Shown here piece by piece: positions 29,462 to 37,521 of a DNA stretch of 39,362 nt. The DNA lies in IMG/VR virus record IMGVR_UViG_3300050821_002969, positions 64,001 to 103,362 of that record. One strand, written 5' to 3'. This DNA comes from a virus. A program made the position numbers and the translations under genes. Below the pieces are notes generated by a model. It made no database searches. It saw nothing but the letters and a program-made list of their open reading frames with translations, and was not told the origin of the DNA. Within the stretch, counting starts at the first letter, position 1. Each line of letters starts with the position of its first letter.

Positions 29462-29851
29462 TCAAATCCCTTGATTAAAAATGAACAACAGGCGCGAATT
29501 GGTGTTGATGTTAGCCGCGCTGCCCATGCCGTAGAATGTAACGTTGATGCCAGAGCTATTCTGGAACACGCTAGAAATAGCTACGTTAGTGGTATTCAAA
29601 AAGTTGATGTTGGAGTTTTGAATGTTCGGCGCTGGCGAGTTGTAGTTGGTATTCGCGAGCAGCGTTACCGCGATAGGTAGCGTAAACGTGTTAGAAGAAA
29701 AGAATGAACCACTGCCAGTAGCGGGCGCGACGAGCGTAACAGTTGTGGCGCTGTTGCTGGTTAAGGCGATATTTTGATTGATGGTCGCCTCGCACCAAAG
29801 GCCCACAGACGAAGATTGTGCAGAAGACAGGACGCCAACGTTGGAACTCAT
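29462..29851 (-). CDS. putative virion structural protein (129 aa)
   Basis: The start is ATG at 29851 because AAGGAGAT lies six bases upstream, and the codons before it do not look like protein. The product is Ser/Asn/Thr-rich and beta-stranded (VGVLSSAQSSSVGLWCEATINQNIALTSNSATTVTLVAPATGSGSFFSSNTFTL), similar in style to 28585-28944 on the other side of the HNH gene, so the pair may be related decoration proteins. No family known. Confidence 0.55.
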   Translation of the reverse strand: MSSNVGVLSSAQSSSVGLWCEATINQNIALTSNSATTVTLVAPATGSGSFFSSNTFTLPIAVTLLANTNYNSPAPNIQNSNINFLNTTNVAISSVFQNSSGINVTFYGMGSAANINTNSRLLFIFNQGI

Positions 29852-29980
29852 AGAAAATCTCCTTGGGCAGCGATGCGTGCCCCACAACAGTTAAAAGCAT
29901 AGAGAAGATTTAAGATGGCTTGCAATAGGCTGGAAAATAAAGGGGCCGCCCAGATAAACTACTGTTAAACGATGCAAGAT

Positions 29981-30868
29981 TTATTTTTGGTTGGCTTTTA
30001 CGGTGTCCAGAACGTAACGGGCCACGGATTCGGTTGTAAGGTTTTCTCTAACGTGTGCCATGACCGATTCAATGACACGATGATAAAAATCTACAGCGGT
30101 GTCGCATCCGGCCACTCCGTACTCTATTAACTGCATAACGAGAAGCAATTCCTTGCGCGGCAGGCGATGCATGACGGTCTTGGGCGCTGCATCTAATACC
30201 CTAAAATACGGCAAACACGCTTGCGAAAGTATTTCTTCATGGCGCATACATTCCCACCCGCTTTTCTTCATGGTCGGAGCAAAGTAGCTATCTCGGTACC
30301 CTTGGTAATACTCGTTTTCATCCTCGAAAATATAGGTGCGGTTTATTAGCGGGTCATATTCCGCCATGAACCTTTTCTTTTCTGGTATCTCGGTAACCAC
30401 TTTTTCTTTTGGTACACCGAAGTGTATCGGTAAGAAGTCCCAATTATCGCCCAGGAGTTCGCGCTTAAAATAGGTTCCATACTTATAGATATTCAGCGCC
30501 TGCGGGTAGTCCTCGCCATCAATAAAAACCACCCTTTCGGGCGGATACGTGGCCGTAACGCCGCCGAAATACGCTTGGTTTCTTTGGATTCCACCGTAGA
30601 TCACCAAATCAAAGAATTTATTTTGCAACTTCTCTACTATGTCCGTTCGGTCGCAGTTTGTGTCTGGTGGAAGTAGGCCGAAAAGCGTAAATCCTTTTCC
30701 ATACAAGTCCGACAACCTCGCCTTGCCGTCGCCAAAACTATCGGCATACATGTACCAAGCCCTGCGATAATCAACCACGTCGTCTCCCATAAGCATCTTT
30801 AGGCCATGCAAAACCGTGTCCTGTTGATAATCCGGTGCATCGCCGTTGGTTAGGAAGAGTATCTTCAT
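29981..30868 (-). CDS. GT-B-like glycosyltransferase (CgeB-type)
   Basis: A 295-residue protein beginning MKILFLTNGDAPDYQQDTVLHGLKML (N-terminal Rossmann strand) with LVIYGGIQRNQAYFGGV, VVFIDGEDYPQAL and, near the C-terminus, ECMRHEEILSQACLPYFRVLDAAPKTVMHRLPRKELLLV. That final stretch resembles the 'E.la.GclP.f.......' donor-binding segment of CgeB-like GT-B glycosyltransferases. ATG overlaps the next upstream gene's stop. Part of the glycan cluster 26806-34364. Confidence 0.6.
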   Translation of the reverse strand: MKILFLTNGDAPDYQQDTVLHGLKMLMGDDVVDYRRAWYMYADSFGDGKARLSDLYGKGFTLFGLLPPDTNCDRTDIVEKLQNKFFDLVIYGGIQRNQAYFGGVTATYPPERVVFIDGEDYPQALNIYKYGTYFKRELLGDNWDFLPIHFGVPKEKVVTEIPEKKRFMAEYDPLINRTYIFEDENEYYQGYRDSYFAPTMKKSGWECMRHEEILSQACLPYFRVLDAAPKTVMHRLPRKELLLVMQLIEYGVAGCDTAVDFYHRVIESVMAHVRENLTTESVARYVLDTVKANQK

Positions 30869-31134
30869 GGCTCAACCTCGATTGGGAAGTGTTGGTTAAA
30901 CCAGAATTGGCCACGATTTCTATAGCTTTGTTGAACGTGCTCACGCCAAGTATGGGGTTGTTTGCATGGGCGGAACCCAAGACCGTAATATGCGCTCATG
31001 GGTGCGAGTTCTCCTAAGCCATAACGCGGAGCGACACTGTAATCGGAATGCATTTCTTGGCAAGTCCAATCGTTCATAAAATCTAGTGGGTGTACTTCGT
31101 CGAATGGTACGCGGCAATAGTTGCAAACTTTCAT
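30865..31134 (-). CDS. hypothetical protein with CxxC (89 aa)
   Basis: A 89-residue protein starting MKVCNYCRVPFDEVHPLDFMNDWTCQEMH. CxxC plus later Cys and His residues could bind one zinc ion. The rest is aromatic and polar (APMSAYYGLGFRPCKQPHTW). It overlaps the start of the glycosyltransferase-like gene and the end of the methyltransferase gene. No family recognised. Confidence 0.6.
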   Translation of the reverse strand: MKVCNYCRVPFDEVHPLDFMNDWTCQEMHSDYSVAPRYGLGELAPMSAYYGLGFRPCKQPHTWREHVQQSYRNRGQFWFNQHFPIEVEP

Positions 31135-31769
31135 AGCTTTTTAAACACCGCAATCCAGTCCTTCCACTGGTCACCGCTGATAACCTCTTCGCCTAGCTTG
31201 AATTCGTATTCGCTGATGTGACTATAAATTAATTCTGCGGGATGCCCCATCTTGCGCGACCACGCTTCCAGCGCCTTACCAGCCCCCGGATAGAACCTCC
31301 AGCAATCTACTGGGCATGGATGGTATGGACCGCAACTTGGGGCCATAATGTAAATCAGCCCACCAGTCTTGGCAATGCGAATCATCTCCATGAACAGCAA
31401 CCAGAAAAACCCTACATGCTCCAGCGTGGAGGAAGAAACAACGATGTCCGCGTATTCGCTTGGCAAGTCTACCGAGTACGGGTCGCTGGTAACAATATCT
31501 ACGTTCTTTCCCGAAACGCAATCTACGCCTACAAACTTAACGCTTTCTGGGATTACCTCACGGATGGAACCGTTGATGTCTTGGGAGCCAAATTCCACCA
31601 CTGTCGCGGTTTCTGGAGGAATTTCATTGGCAAACTTGTTAAAGAAAAACTTGGCGTTTTCGTATCCCGTTCCGTGCATGTAATTGGTAATCCAGTTGGC
31701 TATTCTGTCGGTTGTTGATTTGTCGTATATACGCGATTCGGCAATTACAAGGTTTTGCACGTTATCCAC
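31131..31769 (-). CDS. class I SAM-dependent methyltransferase (Methyltransf_11-like)
   Basis: A 212-residue protein starting at GTG 31769. ATVVEFGSQDINGSIREVIPESVKFVGVDCVSG matches the SAM-binding motif I region (variant V-E-F-G-x-x-D). LPSEYADIVVSSSTLEHVGFFWLLFMEMIRIAKTGGLIYIMAPS gives the 'D.v.ss..leH......l.e..Rv.k.GG....' blocks of Methyltransf_11. It lies between a glycosyltransferase-like gene and an epimerase and probably modifies a sugar or glycan. Confidence 0.7.
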   Translation of the reverse strand: MDNVQNLVIAESRIYDKSTTDRIANWITNYMHGTGYENAKFFFNKFANEIPPETATVVEFGSQDINGSIREVIPESVKFVGVDCVSGKNVDIVTSDPYSVDLPSEYADIVVSSSTLEHVGFFWLLFMEMIRIAKTGGLIYIMAPSCGPYHPCPVDCWRFYPGAGKALEAWSRKMGHPAELIYSHISEYEFKLGEEVISGDQWKDWIAVFKKL

Positions 31770-32002
31770 ATGCCGTCCATTACGTCGCCTTCTTTTACTA
31801 ACGGAAACGATTCGTGCTCAACAATGAAATAGAAGCAATACTTGGCCGAATCGAAACCAGAATTTATGATCTTGCCGCCTTCTGGAATCCCGCCCGCTTC
31901 CACTAGGTAGTGGACGGTTCTCCCTTGGTTAAACATGTTGCCTAGTAAGTCTGGGCTAAAGGCTAGCATCTTAACGTGTTTACCGTTCACGGTAGTGGAC
32001 AC
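31745..32002 (-). CDS. hypothetical small protein (85 aa) in glycan cluster
   Basis: An 85-residue protein (MSTTVNGKHVKMLAFSPDLLGNMFNQGRTVHYLVEAGGIPEGGKIINSGFDSAKYCFYFIVEHESFPLVKEG...). It starts at GTG 32002, overlapping the epimerase gene by sixteen bases, and overlaps the methyltransferase gene downstream. The pattern 'vhylve..gipe....' is beta-rich and has no family I can name. Confidence 0.55.
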   Translation of the reverse strand: MSTTVNGKHVKMLAFSPDLLGNMFNQGRTVHYLVEAGGIPEGGKIINSGFDSAKYCFYFIVEHESFPLVKEGDVMDGMWITCKTL

Positions 32003-33009
32003 CCGTGCCAGCTAAGTTGTCTCCAAGATGGTGGCATATTTTTTTCAACTTCTATGGCAGTAAACGGCTTCCCCTTGCGCGATCCAAACTGTTTAGCCCA
32101 AGCCGCCGTTCGCGCCAAGCCTTCTTCTAGGGTGACTTTTGGCGCGTAGCCGAATACCTTTTGGCACTTTGTATGGTCGCTGAAAGCGTGCAGGACTTCA
32201 TTGCGTTTATCTAGGTGCGTTACCGGCAAACTCGTTTCCATGGCTTGCTGTACGGCCTCGGAAAGTCTATTAACCGAATAGGGTATATCGGCACCTACGT
32301 TAAACGTATTTCCTTGGGCTTCCGTAATATTTACGGAGTTAGCAATGATTGGCGCTACGTCCGATACGTGTGTAAAGGCGCGAGTCTGCGTGCCATCGCC
32401 AAAGATTGTTAACGGCTCGCCTTTCATGCATTGATTCATGAATATGCCAACCACGTTGCGGTATGGGTCGGACAAGTTCTGGCGTTCGCCGTAGACGTTG
32501 TGTGGGCGAAAAACGATGTAGTTTAGCCCAAACATATCGTGCGCGGCTTTCAGGTCTAGCTCTACCGCGTACTTGCTGATACCGTAAGGATCACTTGGGC
32601 GCGGGTCCGTAGATTCCAGAAGCGGCGTTTGATTCGTGCCGTAAACCGCAATAGACGACGTAAACACGAAGCACCTAACCCCGCCATGGTTCACTGCTGC
32701 GTTTATCAGGTTCACGGAGCCAATCAGGTTGTTTGTGTAATTGTAGCGGCGAATAAAGTGAGACAACCCTTCCGCCGCGTATGCCCCGAGATGGTACACG
32801 TAGTCAATCTGGTGCGACACAAAAATCTCTCCAAGCACCGATAAGTCGTTTATGGAACCGCGCAACAGTGTCGCCTTGGGATTGACGTTCTCCGCGAAGC
32901 CGCCAGATAGATCGTCTAGAACCAAAACATCGTGGCCTAATTCGATTAGGGAGTCTACGACATGGCTCCCCAACATTCCGGCTCCCCCGGTAACAAGCGT
33001 GCGAATCAC
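31987..33009 (-). CDS. NAD-dependent epimerase/dehydratase (UDP-sugar epimerase-like SDR)
   Basis: A 340-residue extended SDR. VTGGAGMLGSHVVDSLIELGHDVLVLDDLS contains the T-G-G-x-G-x-x-G nucleotide motif (about residues 7-14) and the acidic residue that binds the adenosine ribose. VFTSSIAVYG and PYGISKYAVE supply the catalytic Ser/Thr and Tyr-x-x-x-Lys (about 142-146). FRPHNVYGERQ and FNVGADIPYSVNRL are substrate-loop features of UDP-glucose 4-epimerase-like enzymes. It would provide activated sugars for the neighbouring glycosyltransferases. The substrate is not determined from sequence. Confidence 0.85.
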   Translation of the reverse strand: MIRTLVTGGAGMLGSHVVDSLIELGHDVLVLDDLSGGFAENVNPKATLLRGSINDLSVLGEIFVSHQIDYVYHLGAYAAEGLSHFIRRYNYTNNLIGSVNLINAAVNHGGVRCFVFTSSIAVYGTNQTPLLESTDPRPSDPYGISKYAVELDLKAAHDMFGLNYIVFRPHNVYGERQNLSDPYRNVVGIFMNQCMKGEPLTIFGDGTQTRAFTHVSDVAPIIANSVNITEAQGNTFNVGADIPYSVNRLSEAVQQAMETSLPVTHLDKRNEVLHAFSDHTKCQKVFGYAPKVTLEEGLARTAAWAKQFGSRKGKPFTAIEVEKNMPPSWRQLSWHGCPLP

Positions 33010-34364
33010 TTCTTCACCACCAATACGCCCATGCCCTGTCCCCCCGGCAAGCTAAAATTTGTTAACCCTTTATCTTTGCAGAATCGCTCGAATTCTTGGC
33101 CAACGGCTACAGACGGCCAATCGCCGCCAAATTCCTCAAATGTCTTTGGTGGATTAGTGTCGTGGCACGCTATCCAGCCACCATTCTTAACCCAGCGAAA
33201 ACAATTATGCAAATCGGCCAAGAAGCCATCCATGGAATGGTCACCATCTATAAAAGCAGCATCAAATTCGTTGTCTGGAAAGATTGCTTTCTTGCTATCG
33301 TTTTGCTCAAACGTCCAGCGCGGATGAGTCCATAGCGCAGTGCAATCGCTTATGTCGATAGAGTGTAGGTGTCCACCGTGTTCTTCTAGTCCAAGCAATA
33401 TGGCCGCCGTGCTTGCGCCGTCACGCACCCCTATCTCAAGCATTCTACCGCGCGAATTCTTTTTAAGCCACGGTAAATACTCGCGCATGTCGCCCTCTCG
33501 GCATCCGCGTTCGTAGCGTTCCATAATTGGATTTTTAGCAGGTAACGCCCCAAGTGCAGCTTCGACCGTAGCAACATAATCGCGCTTACTGAAAGCATCA
33601 AAAGCATATTGCCCCATAGCATCTATCCTACCCTTGGTTACAACATCTCGACAAATTTCTACGATGTCTTCGTACTTGCACATCACCATGGCTGGCAATA
33701 AATCATCGTAGTCGAGTGTATCGCTAGATAATTCGGTAACAATGCATTTCGAGTTGGCCATCCAGAACGATAGGCGCTGAATATTGGTAAGCGTGCGACC
33801 GTCGTGATTAACGTTTAGACATACAGCGGCAGCCGAAATCATCTGGTCGCGAGCGCCACCGTAGCACGAATCAACCGCCGCAACCCTTAGTCCCGCCGCC
33901 CTCAATTCGTCTATTATTTTTTTCCTCCGCGCGGTAATCCACCCAGAAAAAAAAACATCCCAAGCATAGCTATATGCTTTTGGAATCCGAACTAGGTTAG
34001 GCGTAAATCCGAACGGGACGTGCTGGCAATCGTAGCCCAATCGCCGCCATTCTGCCGCGTTTTGTTTGTTGTAATCCCAAACGGTTTTACCTTTAGCGAG
34101 ACGCTTGATGTTTTCCCATGCTGGGTGTAGTACGCCTTGTTCGAGATTGTAAATAATTACGTTATCCGGCAACGCTTGTTCTTTGGATAGCAACTCCGCG
34201 CCGAATAAGATATTTGTCCCGTCTTTGGAAAACGTGTTCTCGCAGATTACAACGTCGTGACCTAGCGAGCTTAGCGCCCAACTAAGGCTGTCGATGATTT
34301 CCGCGAAACCAGATGTGTGCAGAAAACCCGGTGGGCGGATTGCTACGATGTGGAACTTTGACAT
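33006..34364 (-). CDS. glycosyltransferase-methyltransferase fusion (452 aa)
   Basis: Two domains. Residues 1 to about 285 look like a GT-B glycosyltransferase: HIVAIRPPGFLHTSGFAEIIDSLSWALSSLGHDVVIC; a central WDVFFSGWITARRKKIIDEL; CLNVNHDGRTLTNIQRLSFWMANSKCIVTEL. Residues about 295-452 are a class I SAM methyltransferase: RGRMLEIGVRDGASTAAILLG (motif I), HSIDISD, DAAFIDGDHSMDGFLADLHNCFRWVKNGGWIACHDTN (the D-G-x-H pattern), like the 27615-28124 gene. A poly-T tract of nine at 33947-33955 is in frame and intact. Its end overlaps the epimerase start by four bases. Confidence 0.75.
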   Translation of the reverse strand: MSKFHIVAIRPPGFLHTSGFAEIIDSLSWALSSLGHDVVICENTFSKDGTNILFGAELLSKEQALPDNVIIYNLEQGVLHPAWENIKRLAKGKTVWDYNKQNAAEWRRLGYDCQHVPFGFTPNLVRIPKAYSYAWDVFFSGWITARRKKIIDELRAAGLRVAAVDSCYGGARDQMISAAAVCLNVNHDGRTLTNIQRLSFWMANSKCIVTELSSDTLDYDDLLPAMVMCKYEDIVEICRDVVTKGRIDAMGQYAFDAFSKRDYVATVEAALGALPAKNPIMERYERGCREGDMREYLPWLKKNSRGRMLEIGVRDGASTAAILLGLEEHGGHLHSIDISDCTALWTHPRWTFEQNDSKKAIFPDNEFDAAFIDGDHSMDGFLADLHNCFRWVKNGGWIACHDTNPPKTFEEFGGDWPSVAVGQEFERFCKDKGLTNFSLPGGQGMGVLVVKK

Positions 34365-34376
34365 GCGGGAATTATA

Positions 34377-34997
34377 CTATGTGCGAAACCCCGCAACTTG
34401 GTTTTTCCAATGTTTTCCGCGACTGTCGGAAAACTTTACATCCCCAAAGGTATCCAGAACTTGCTGCCACGAAATAGCCCCAAACTTCAACAGGCGCACG
34501 AGAACGGTGCGCCATCCCCACGTTGGATAAATACTAGGCAGGCCAGCCGCGTCCTCCTTCATAATCGTGAATTCTGGGACGAAACCGCGCTCGCAATACG
34601 CGTTCGTGTATTGCAACTGCTTGTCCTTGACCACGTAGAATGAGATGTTTTGCTTGAAAACGTTGCCGTCTTGGACAACTAAATTCTTGTTCATTTTGAG
34701 AATTCTGGAAACTAGCTCCCCAGAAGAGAGCACCTTGCCCATTTGCCGCTCTTTGTTACAAAAATCGTCTTGGTCTGGGTAGCGGTATTGTTCTACCTGT
34801 TTACCCGTTTCCTCCCACAACCGCAATAACTCCTCGCGGTCGCCAGCGGGAAGCAGGTTCTCCTTGTGTAGCGGCTCAACCTTGGGAGCCGTTAGCCACG
34901 CATAACAGTTCGGCTCATATCTTTCTTCTGGTTTAGGTAACGGGGTATATGTATCTGCTAGTTCTATCGCAGAACTACGCTTAACGTACTTATTCAT
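34377..34997 (-). CDS. conserved-looking hypothetical phage protein (206 aa)
   Basis: A 206-residue protein with a basic/Tyr-Pro-rich N-terminus (MNKYVKRSSAIELADTYTPLPKPEERYEPNCYAWLTAP) and a denser folded part (NISFYVVKDKQLQYTNAYCERGFVPEFTIMKEDAAGLPSIYPTWGWRTVLVRLLKFGAISWQQV). I recall similar 'FYV.kd..lqYt..Y.erGfvPEf.i' proteins in other phages but no function. Its start overlaps the end of the phosphatase gene. Confidence 0.6.
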   Translation of the reverse strand: MNKYVKRSSAIELADTYTPLPKPEERYEPNCYAWLTAPKVEPLHKENLLPAGDREELLRLWEETGKQVEQYRYPDQDDFCNKERQMGKVLSSGELVSRILKMNKNLVVQDGNVFKQNISFYVVKDKQLQYTNAYCERGFVPEFTIMKEDAAGLPSIYPTWGWRTVLVRLLKFGAISWQQVLDTFGDVKFSDSRGKHWKNQVAGFRT

Positions 34998-35697
34998 CTT
35001 GGCTCTGCACTTCCCCGGTCAAGATTTGCGGATGAAACCCATTGCGATCTAGCGTGATAGCGATTATCCCTCCCGGCTCTACCGGAATTTCATGGTACCC
35101 CTCGCCAACATCATCGCCCAACATTTTAAGAATTACCTGAATAAAGCTACCATGGGTAATTACAACCACAGGTAGACCCTCCATGGATATTCGCAAATAG
35201 CGGCGGAAGGCGTTGGTGGCTTGCTGACTGAAATCCCCCCATGATTGACCGGCAACAGGCTCCACTTCGGGATTGTTTTTAAACTGCTTAATATCTTCCT
35301 CGTGGTCTTCTATTGGTTCGCCCTCTATGTCGCCTAAATCCCAAGAACGTAAATCGGTATCTACATCTAGGGGAATATTCTTGGCCTCGATTAGCGGCAT
35401 CGCGGTCTGGCGAGTACGGTTAAGGTCGTCTACCGCTACTCGCGATACCTGAATATCGGCAAAGAAGTCGGCTATCTCTTGTGCCTGTTTTTCTCCCTTG
35501 TCGTCTAGGTCGGGATTAATCAACCCGCGAATCTTTTCTTGGCTGTCGGCTTTAACGTTGCCATGGCGCACCACGTACATGACTGGCTGGCCAAGTTTTG
35601 ATAACACCGAAGTCGGGGAATAGCTGTTTAAGATGTCATTCGATTGGGACGGGCTATCCCATTCGGGCATAAGTAAACTGGCAGGGGAATAACTCAC
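34990..35697 (-). CDS. histidine phosphatase family (phosphoglycerate-mutase-like)
   Basis: A 235-residue protein. After a 35-residue leader, VMYVVRHGNVKADSQEKIRGLINPDLDDKGEKQAQEIADFF holds the R-H-G catalytic motif (His about residue 45) with a nearby Arg and the L-x-x-x-G-x-x-Q-A helix. SRVAVDDLNRTRQTAMPLIE carries the second Arg (R-T-x-Q-T). VVVITHGSFIQVILKML holds the second catalytic His. All core residues are present, so it is probably active on a phosphorylated substrate. It is unusual cargo for a phage late block. Confidence 0.8.
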   Translation of the reverse strand: MSYSPASLLMPEWDSPSQSNDILNSYSPTSVLSKLGQPVMYVVRHGNVKADSQEKIRGLINPDLDDKGEKQAQEIADFFADIQVSRVAVDDLNRTRQTAMPLIEAKNIPLDVDTDLRSWDLGDIEGEPIEDHEEDIKQFKNNPEVEPVAGQSWGDFSQQATNAFRRYLRISMEGLPVVVITHGSFIQVILKMLGDDVGEGYHEIPVEPGGIIAITLDRNGFHPQILTGEVQSQDE

Positions 35698-35715
35698 CTA
35701 GATAGGTTATCAAAC

Positions 35716-35952
35716 TTAGTAGAAAATCGGGCGTTCGTGCTCCTCGAATATCAAGGCTACACGGAAATGCGACATTTCTTCCATCTCTTTTTCTTCTGCA
35801 AGCTTGGCCAAATCTTCAGCAGGCCAGAATACGGTGGACGCATGAAATCTTGGATAAGGCTTAGAAACGGAACCAGAACGTGGCGGGAATGGACGGTGAA
35901 TACGGGCGTAGTCCGCTATTTCTTTCCTGATATCTACTAATTCGTAGTACAC
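35716..35952 (-). CDS. hypothetical small protein (78 aa)
   Basis: A 78-residue protein starting at GTG 35952 (MYYELVDIRKEIADYARIHRPFPPRSGS...). It combines a helical start, a Pro-rich middle and an acidic helix (AEDLAKLAEEKEMEEMSHFRVALIFEEHE). It lies eighteen bases upstream of the phosphatase start with no family match. Confidence 0.55.
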   Translation of the reverse strand: MYYELVDIRKEIADYARIHRPFPPRSGSVSKPYPRFHASTVFWPAEDLAKLAEEKEMEEMSHFRVALIFEEHERPIFY

Positions 35953-35971
35953 AAAAATAGACTACCAAAAC

Positions 35972-36076
35972 TTAGTAGAAATCGGAACAACTTAGGAAGA
36001 AATGGCAGAGCGGGCAAAGCATCTTACAGCGAGATTGTTCGAGCACGGTACCGCACTGCGGACAACTATTCGCTAT
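35972..36076 (-). CDS. zinc-ribbon reading frame (start unclear)
   Basis: Between two annotated genes the - strand encodes a frame [31 protein letters not shown], the pattern of a small zinc ribbon (CPxC...CPxC) with a C-terminal 'SCSDF' often seen in phage zinc-ribbon proteins. No start codon precedes the first CxxC in this frame, except by a shift from the 36066-36263 gene, which is also Cys-rich. It may be the frameshifted 3' half of that gene or use a rare start (ATA near 36076). Confidence 0.35.
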   Translation of the reverse strand: MANSCPQCGTVLEQSRCKMLCPLCHFFLSCSDFY

Positions 36077-36263
36077 CTTGTTCGCAGATACACTCGCCGC
36101 AGGGCGTATCGGAATACGGAACTGGGTAGCCGCAGCCATTCGAGCAATAATAAACCTCTTTCGACTGCACCGGCTTATCCTTGTAGGTTCTTACGCGATG
36201 CCGTTTTTCCGCTTTCTTGGCGTGCTTGCGGTCGATCTCGTTAGATAGTTCTTCTGGTTTCAT
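36066..36263 (-). CDS. hypothetical zinc-binding protein (65 aa)
   Basis: A Lys/Arg-rich N-terminal half ([26 protein letters not shown]) followed by [28 protein letters not shown], with C-x3-C and C-x2-C pairs that should bind a zinc ion. Such small zinc-finger proteins are common in phages, with unknown targets, often nucleic acid. The ATG overlaps the frameshifted gene's stop (ATGA-type). See the neighbouring ribbon frame at 35972-36076. Confidence 0.55.
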   Translation of the reverse strand: MKPEELSNEIDRKHAKKAEKRHRVRTYKDKPVQSKEVYYCSNGCGYPVPYSDTPCGECICEQDSE

Positions 36264-36722
36264 TTGTGCTTTGCGATGAAGTCGTCGATAACGTCGGCTA
36301 CGATCTGGGCACGTTCTTCTTGGCTTTCAGCGTCAATGTAGGGTTCCTCGAATTCGCTTGGCCACGAGTCAACAAAAAAATAAATCGCTTGCTTCGTTTT
36401 CTGTGATACCAAGTAGTTCAGCGGCGCGGCGTTGGTAGCTGCCAATCAAGTCGGGGGATTCTGGGTCTAGGTTGTCGCCTATAATTTTTGTCCATCCGGC
36501 GATACAGCCAATCGTACCACAGGGGGGGATTGGTTGACTCTTGGCATCCCACGCCTTTATTTCAAAGTTAAACTTATGTTTTGACACTTTGCAGTAAGTT
36601 GATTCCGCAGCAATTTTGCGGTTAATAATCCAGTTGCTCATGCGCAGACGGGCGGGGTTATCGAGAATATGCTGCTTGACCTTCTTGAGCAGAGCTACGT
36701 TTAACGTACTTTTCTTTTTCAT
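36260..36722 (-). CDS. conserved hypothetical phage protein, broken at a T7 tract
   Basis: Frame one (36722-36369) gives MKKKSTLNVALLKKVKQHILDNPARLRMSNWI...PPCGTIGCIAGW...AAELLGITENEASDLFFC and stops. Frame two (36445-36260) continues after the tract with [37 protein letters not shown]. Removing one T from the seven-T run (+ strand A7, 36373-36379) joins them to LFFVDSWP...., the expected order of a widespread phage family ('C.tigCIAGWa......a...lgl...ea..LF....WP......a......idhfi'). Either a sequencing indel or a true mutation. Function of the family unknown. Confidence 0.65.
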
Positions 36723-36737
36723 TTGGTTCCTCTCCGG

Positions 36738-36965
36738 TTACTTAGAGTTGGATGCCGATACCTTGAAAAGCGTTGCACAAATAAAATTCAAGGCCAGCGC
36801 TTTCCAAACCGTTAATTCAGGTGCGCCAAAGACAGACTGAATAGCCGATGGCGTTAGCAAGTAGTTGATTACCCATTTTGTGGGATAGGCCATAACTACC
36901 GCTAGGCCGGTAATGGCCAAAAAGCCTAGCACGATTACGCCGATAACTTGGGCAAATTTATCCAT
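36738..36965 (-). CDS. two-span membrane protein (75 aa)
   Basis: MDKFAQVIGVIVLGFLAITGLAVVMAYPTKWVINYLL... has one strong membrane span (about residues 8-27) and a second weaker hydrophobic segment (VWKALALNFICATLFKV, about 53-69). The size and topology would suit a holin-like or small envelope protein. No lysis cassette is nearby, so I make no functional claim. Its ATG overlaps the metallophosphoesterase stop by eight bases. Confidence 0.55.
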   Translation of the reverse strand: MDKFAQVIGVIVLGFLAITGLAVVMAYPTKWVINYLLTPSAIQSVFGAPELTVWKALALNFICATLFKVSASNSK

Positions 36966-37521
36966 TAACCACCTTGGGGTCGTAGTTTTTAAACTCTGGA
37001 TGCTTGCCTTGCGGCAGGCGGTCCATGGTTTCCTTTAGTCTGGCAAACGATACCGGCGCGAACTTCCACGAATCTACGCCAACATCTAACGACTTACCGA
37101 ATGTCGGCAAGCCGCCGTGGGAATGTCCATACAAATGCCACACACCGCGCAAGTCATGGTGCCACGTCCGCATCCCGTAATGGAATAAAACAATCTCTTG
37201 GCCTTCGACATTGATTTCGTCGTAGTGCTTAATAGACGCAAACCGCCACGGCATAGCCATTGCAATCTTTTCGTGATTGCCGATTATCAGATGAATCTCG
37301 CCGTGTAACTGCTTGGCTAGTTTTGCGATGTATTCCTTGTTGGCGTTGCGGCCAAACGCGAAGTCGCCTAAGTGGTAAACGGTATCCGTGGGCGAAACTG
37401 CGTTGTTCCAGTTATTGACAATCTCATTGTCCATTTCCCAAGATGATGCGAATGGGCGATTGCAATACTTGATAATGTTTCCGTGGCCAAAATGCGTGTC
37501 GCTAGTAAAGTGGGTGGTCAT
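36958..37521 (-). CDS. calcineurin-like metallophosphoesterase
   Basis: A 187-residue protein with the whole metallophosphoesterase motif set: FTSDTHFGHGN (D-x-H, residues 8-10), TVYHLGDFAFG (G-D), IIGNHEK (G-N-H-E), LFHYGMRTW (H), LYGHSHGG (G-H-x-H). This is the compact phosphoesterase type common in phages, cleaving phosphomonoesters or phosphodiesters, possibly nucleotides or nucleic acid ends. Length is right for the family. It sits upstream of a small membrane protein and downstream of the capsid terminator in transcription order. Confidence 0.85.
   Translation of the reverse strand: MTTHFTSDTHFGHGNIIKYCNRPFASSWEMDNEIVNNWNNAVSPTDTVYHLGDFAFGRNANKEYIAKLAKQLHGEIHLIIGNHEKIAMAMPWRFASIKHYDEINVEGQEIVLFHYGMRTWHHDLRGVWHLYGHSHGGLPTFGKSLDVGVDSWKFAPVSFARLKETMDRLPQGKHPEFKNYDPKVVNG

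Noticed and set aside
33947-33955. Nine-base A/T homopolymer as another frameshift
   Set aside because: The frame continues correctly through it (WDVFFSGWITARR), so the gene is intact.
36532-36538. Seven-base G tract as a frameshift site
   Set aside because: The protein reads correctly through it (PIPPCGTIGCIAGW).
36738-36965. Holin assignment for the two-span membrane protein
   Set aside because: Topology fits, but there is no adjacent endolysin or spanin; left as unknown membrane protein.
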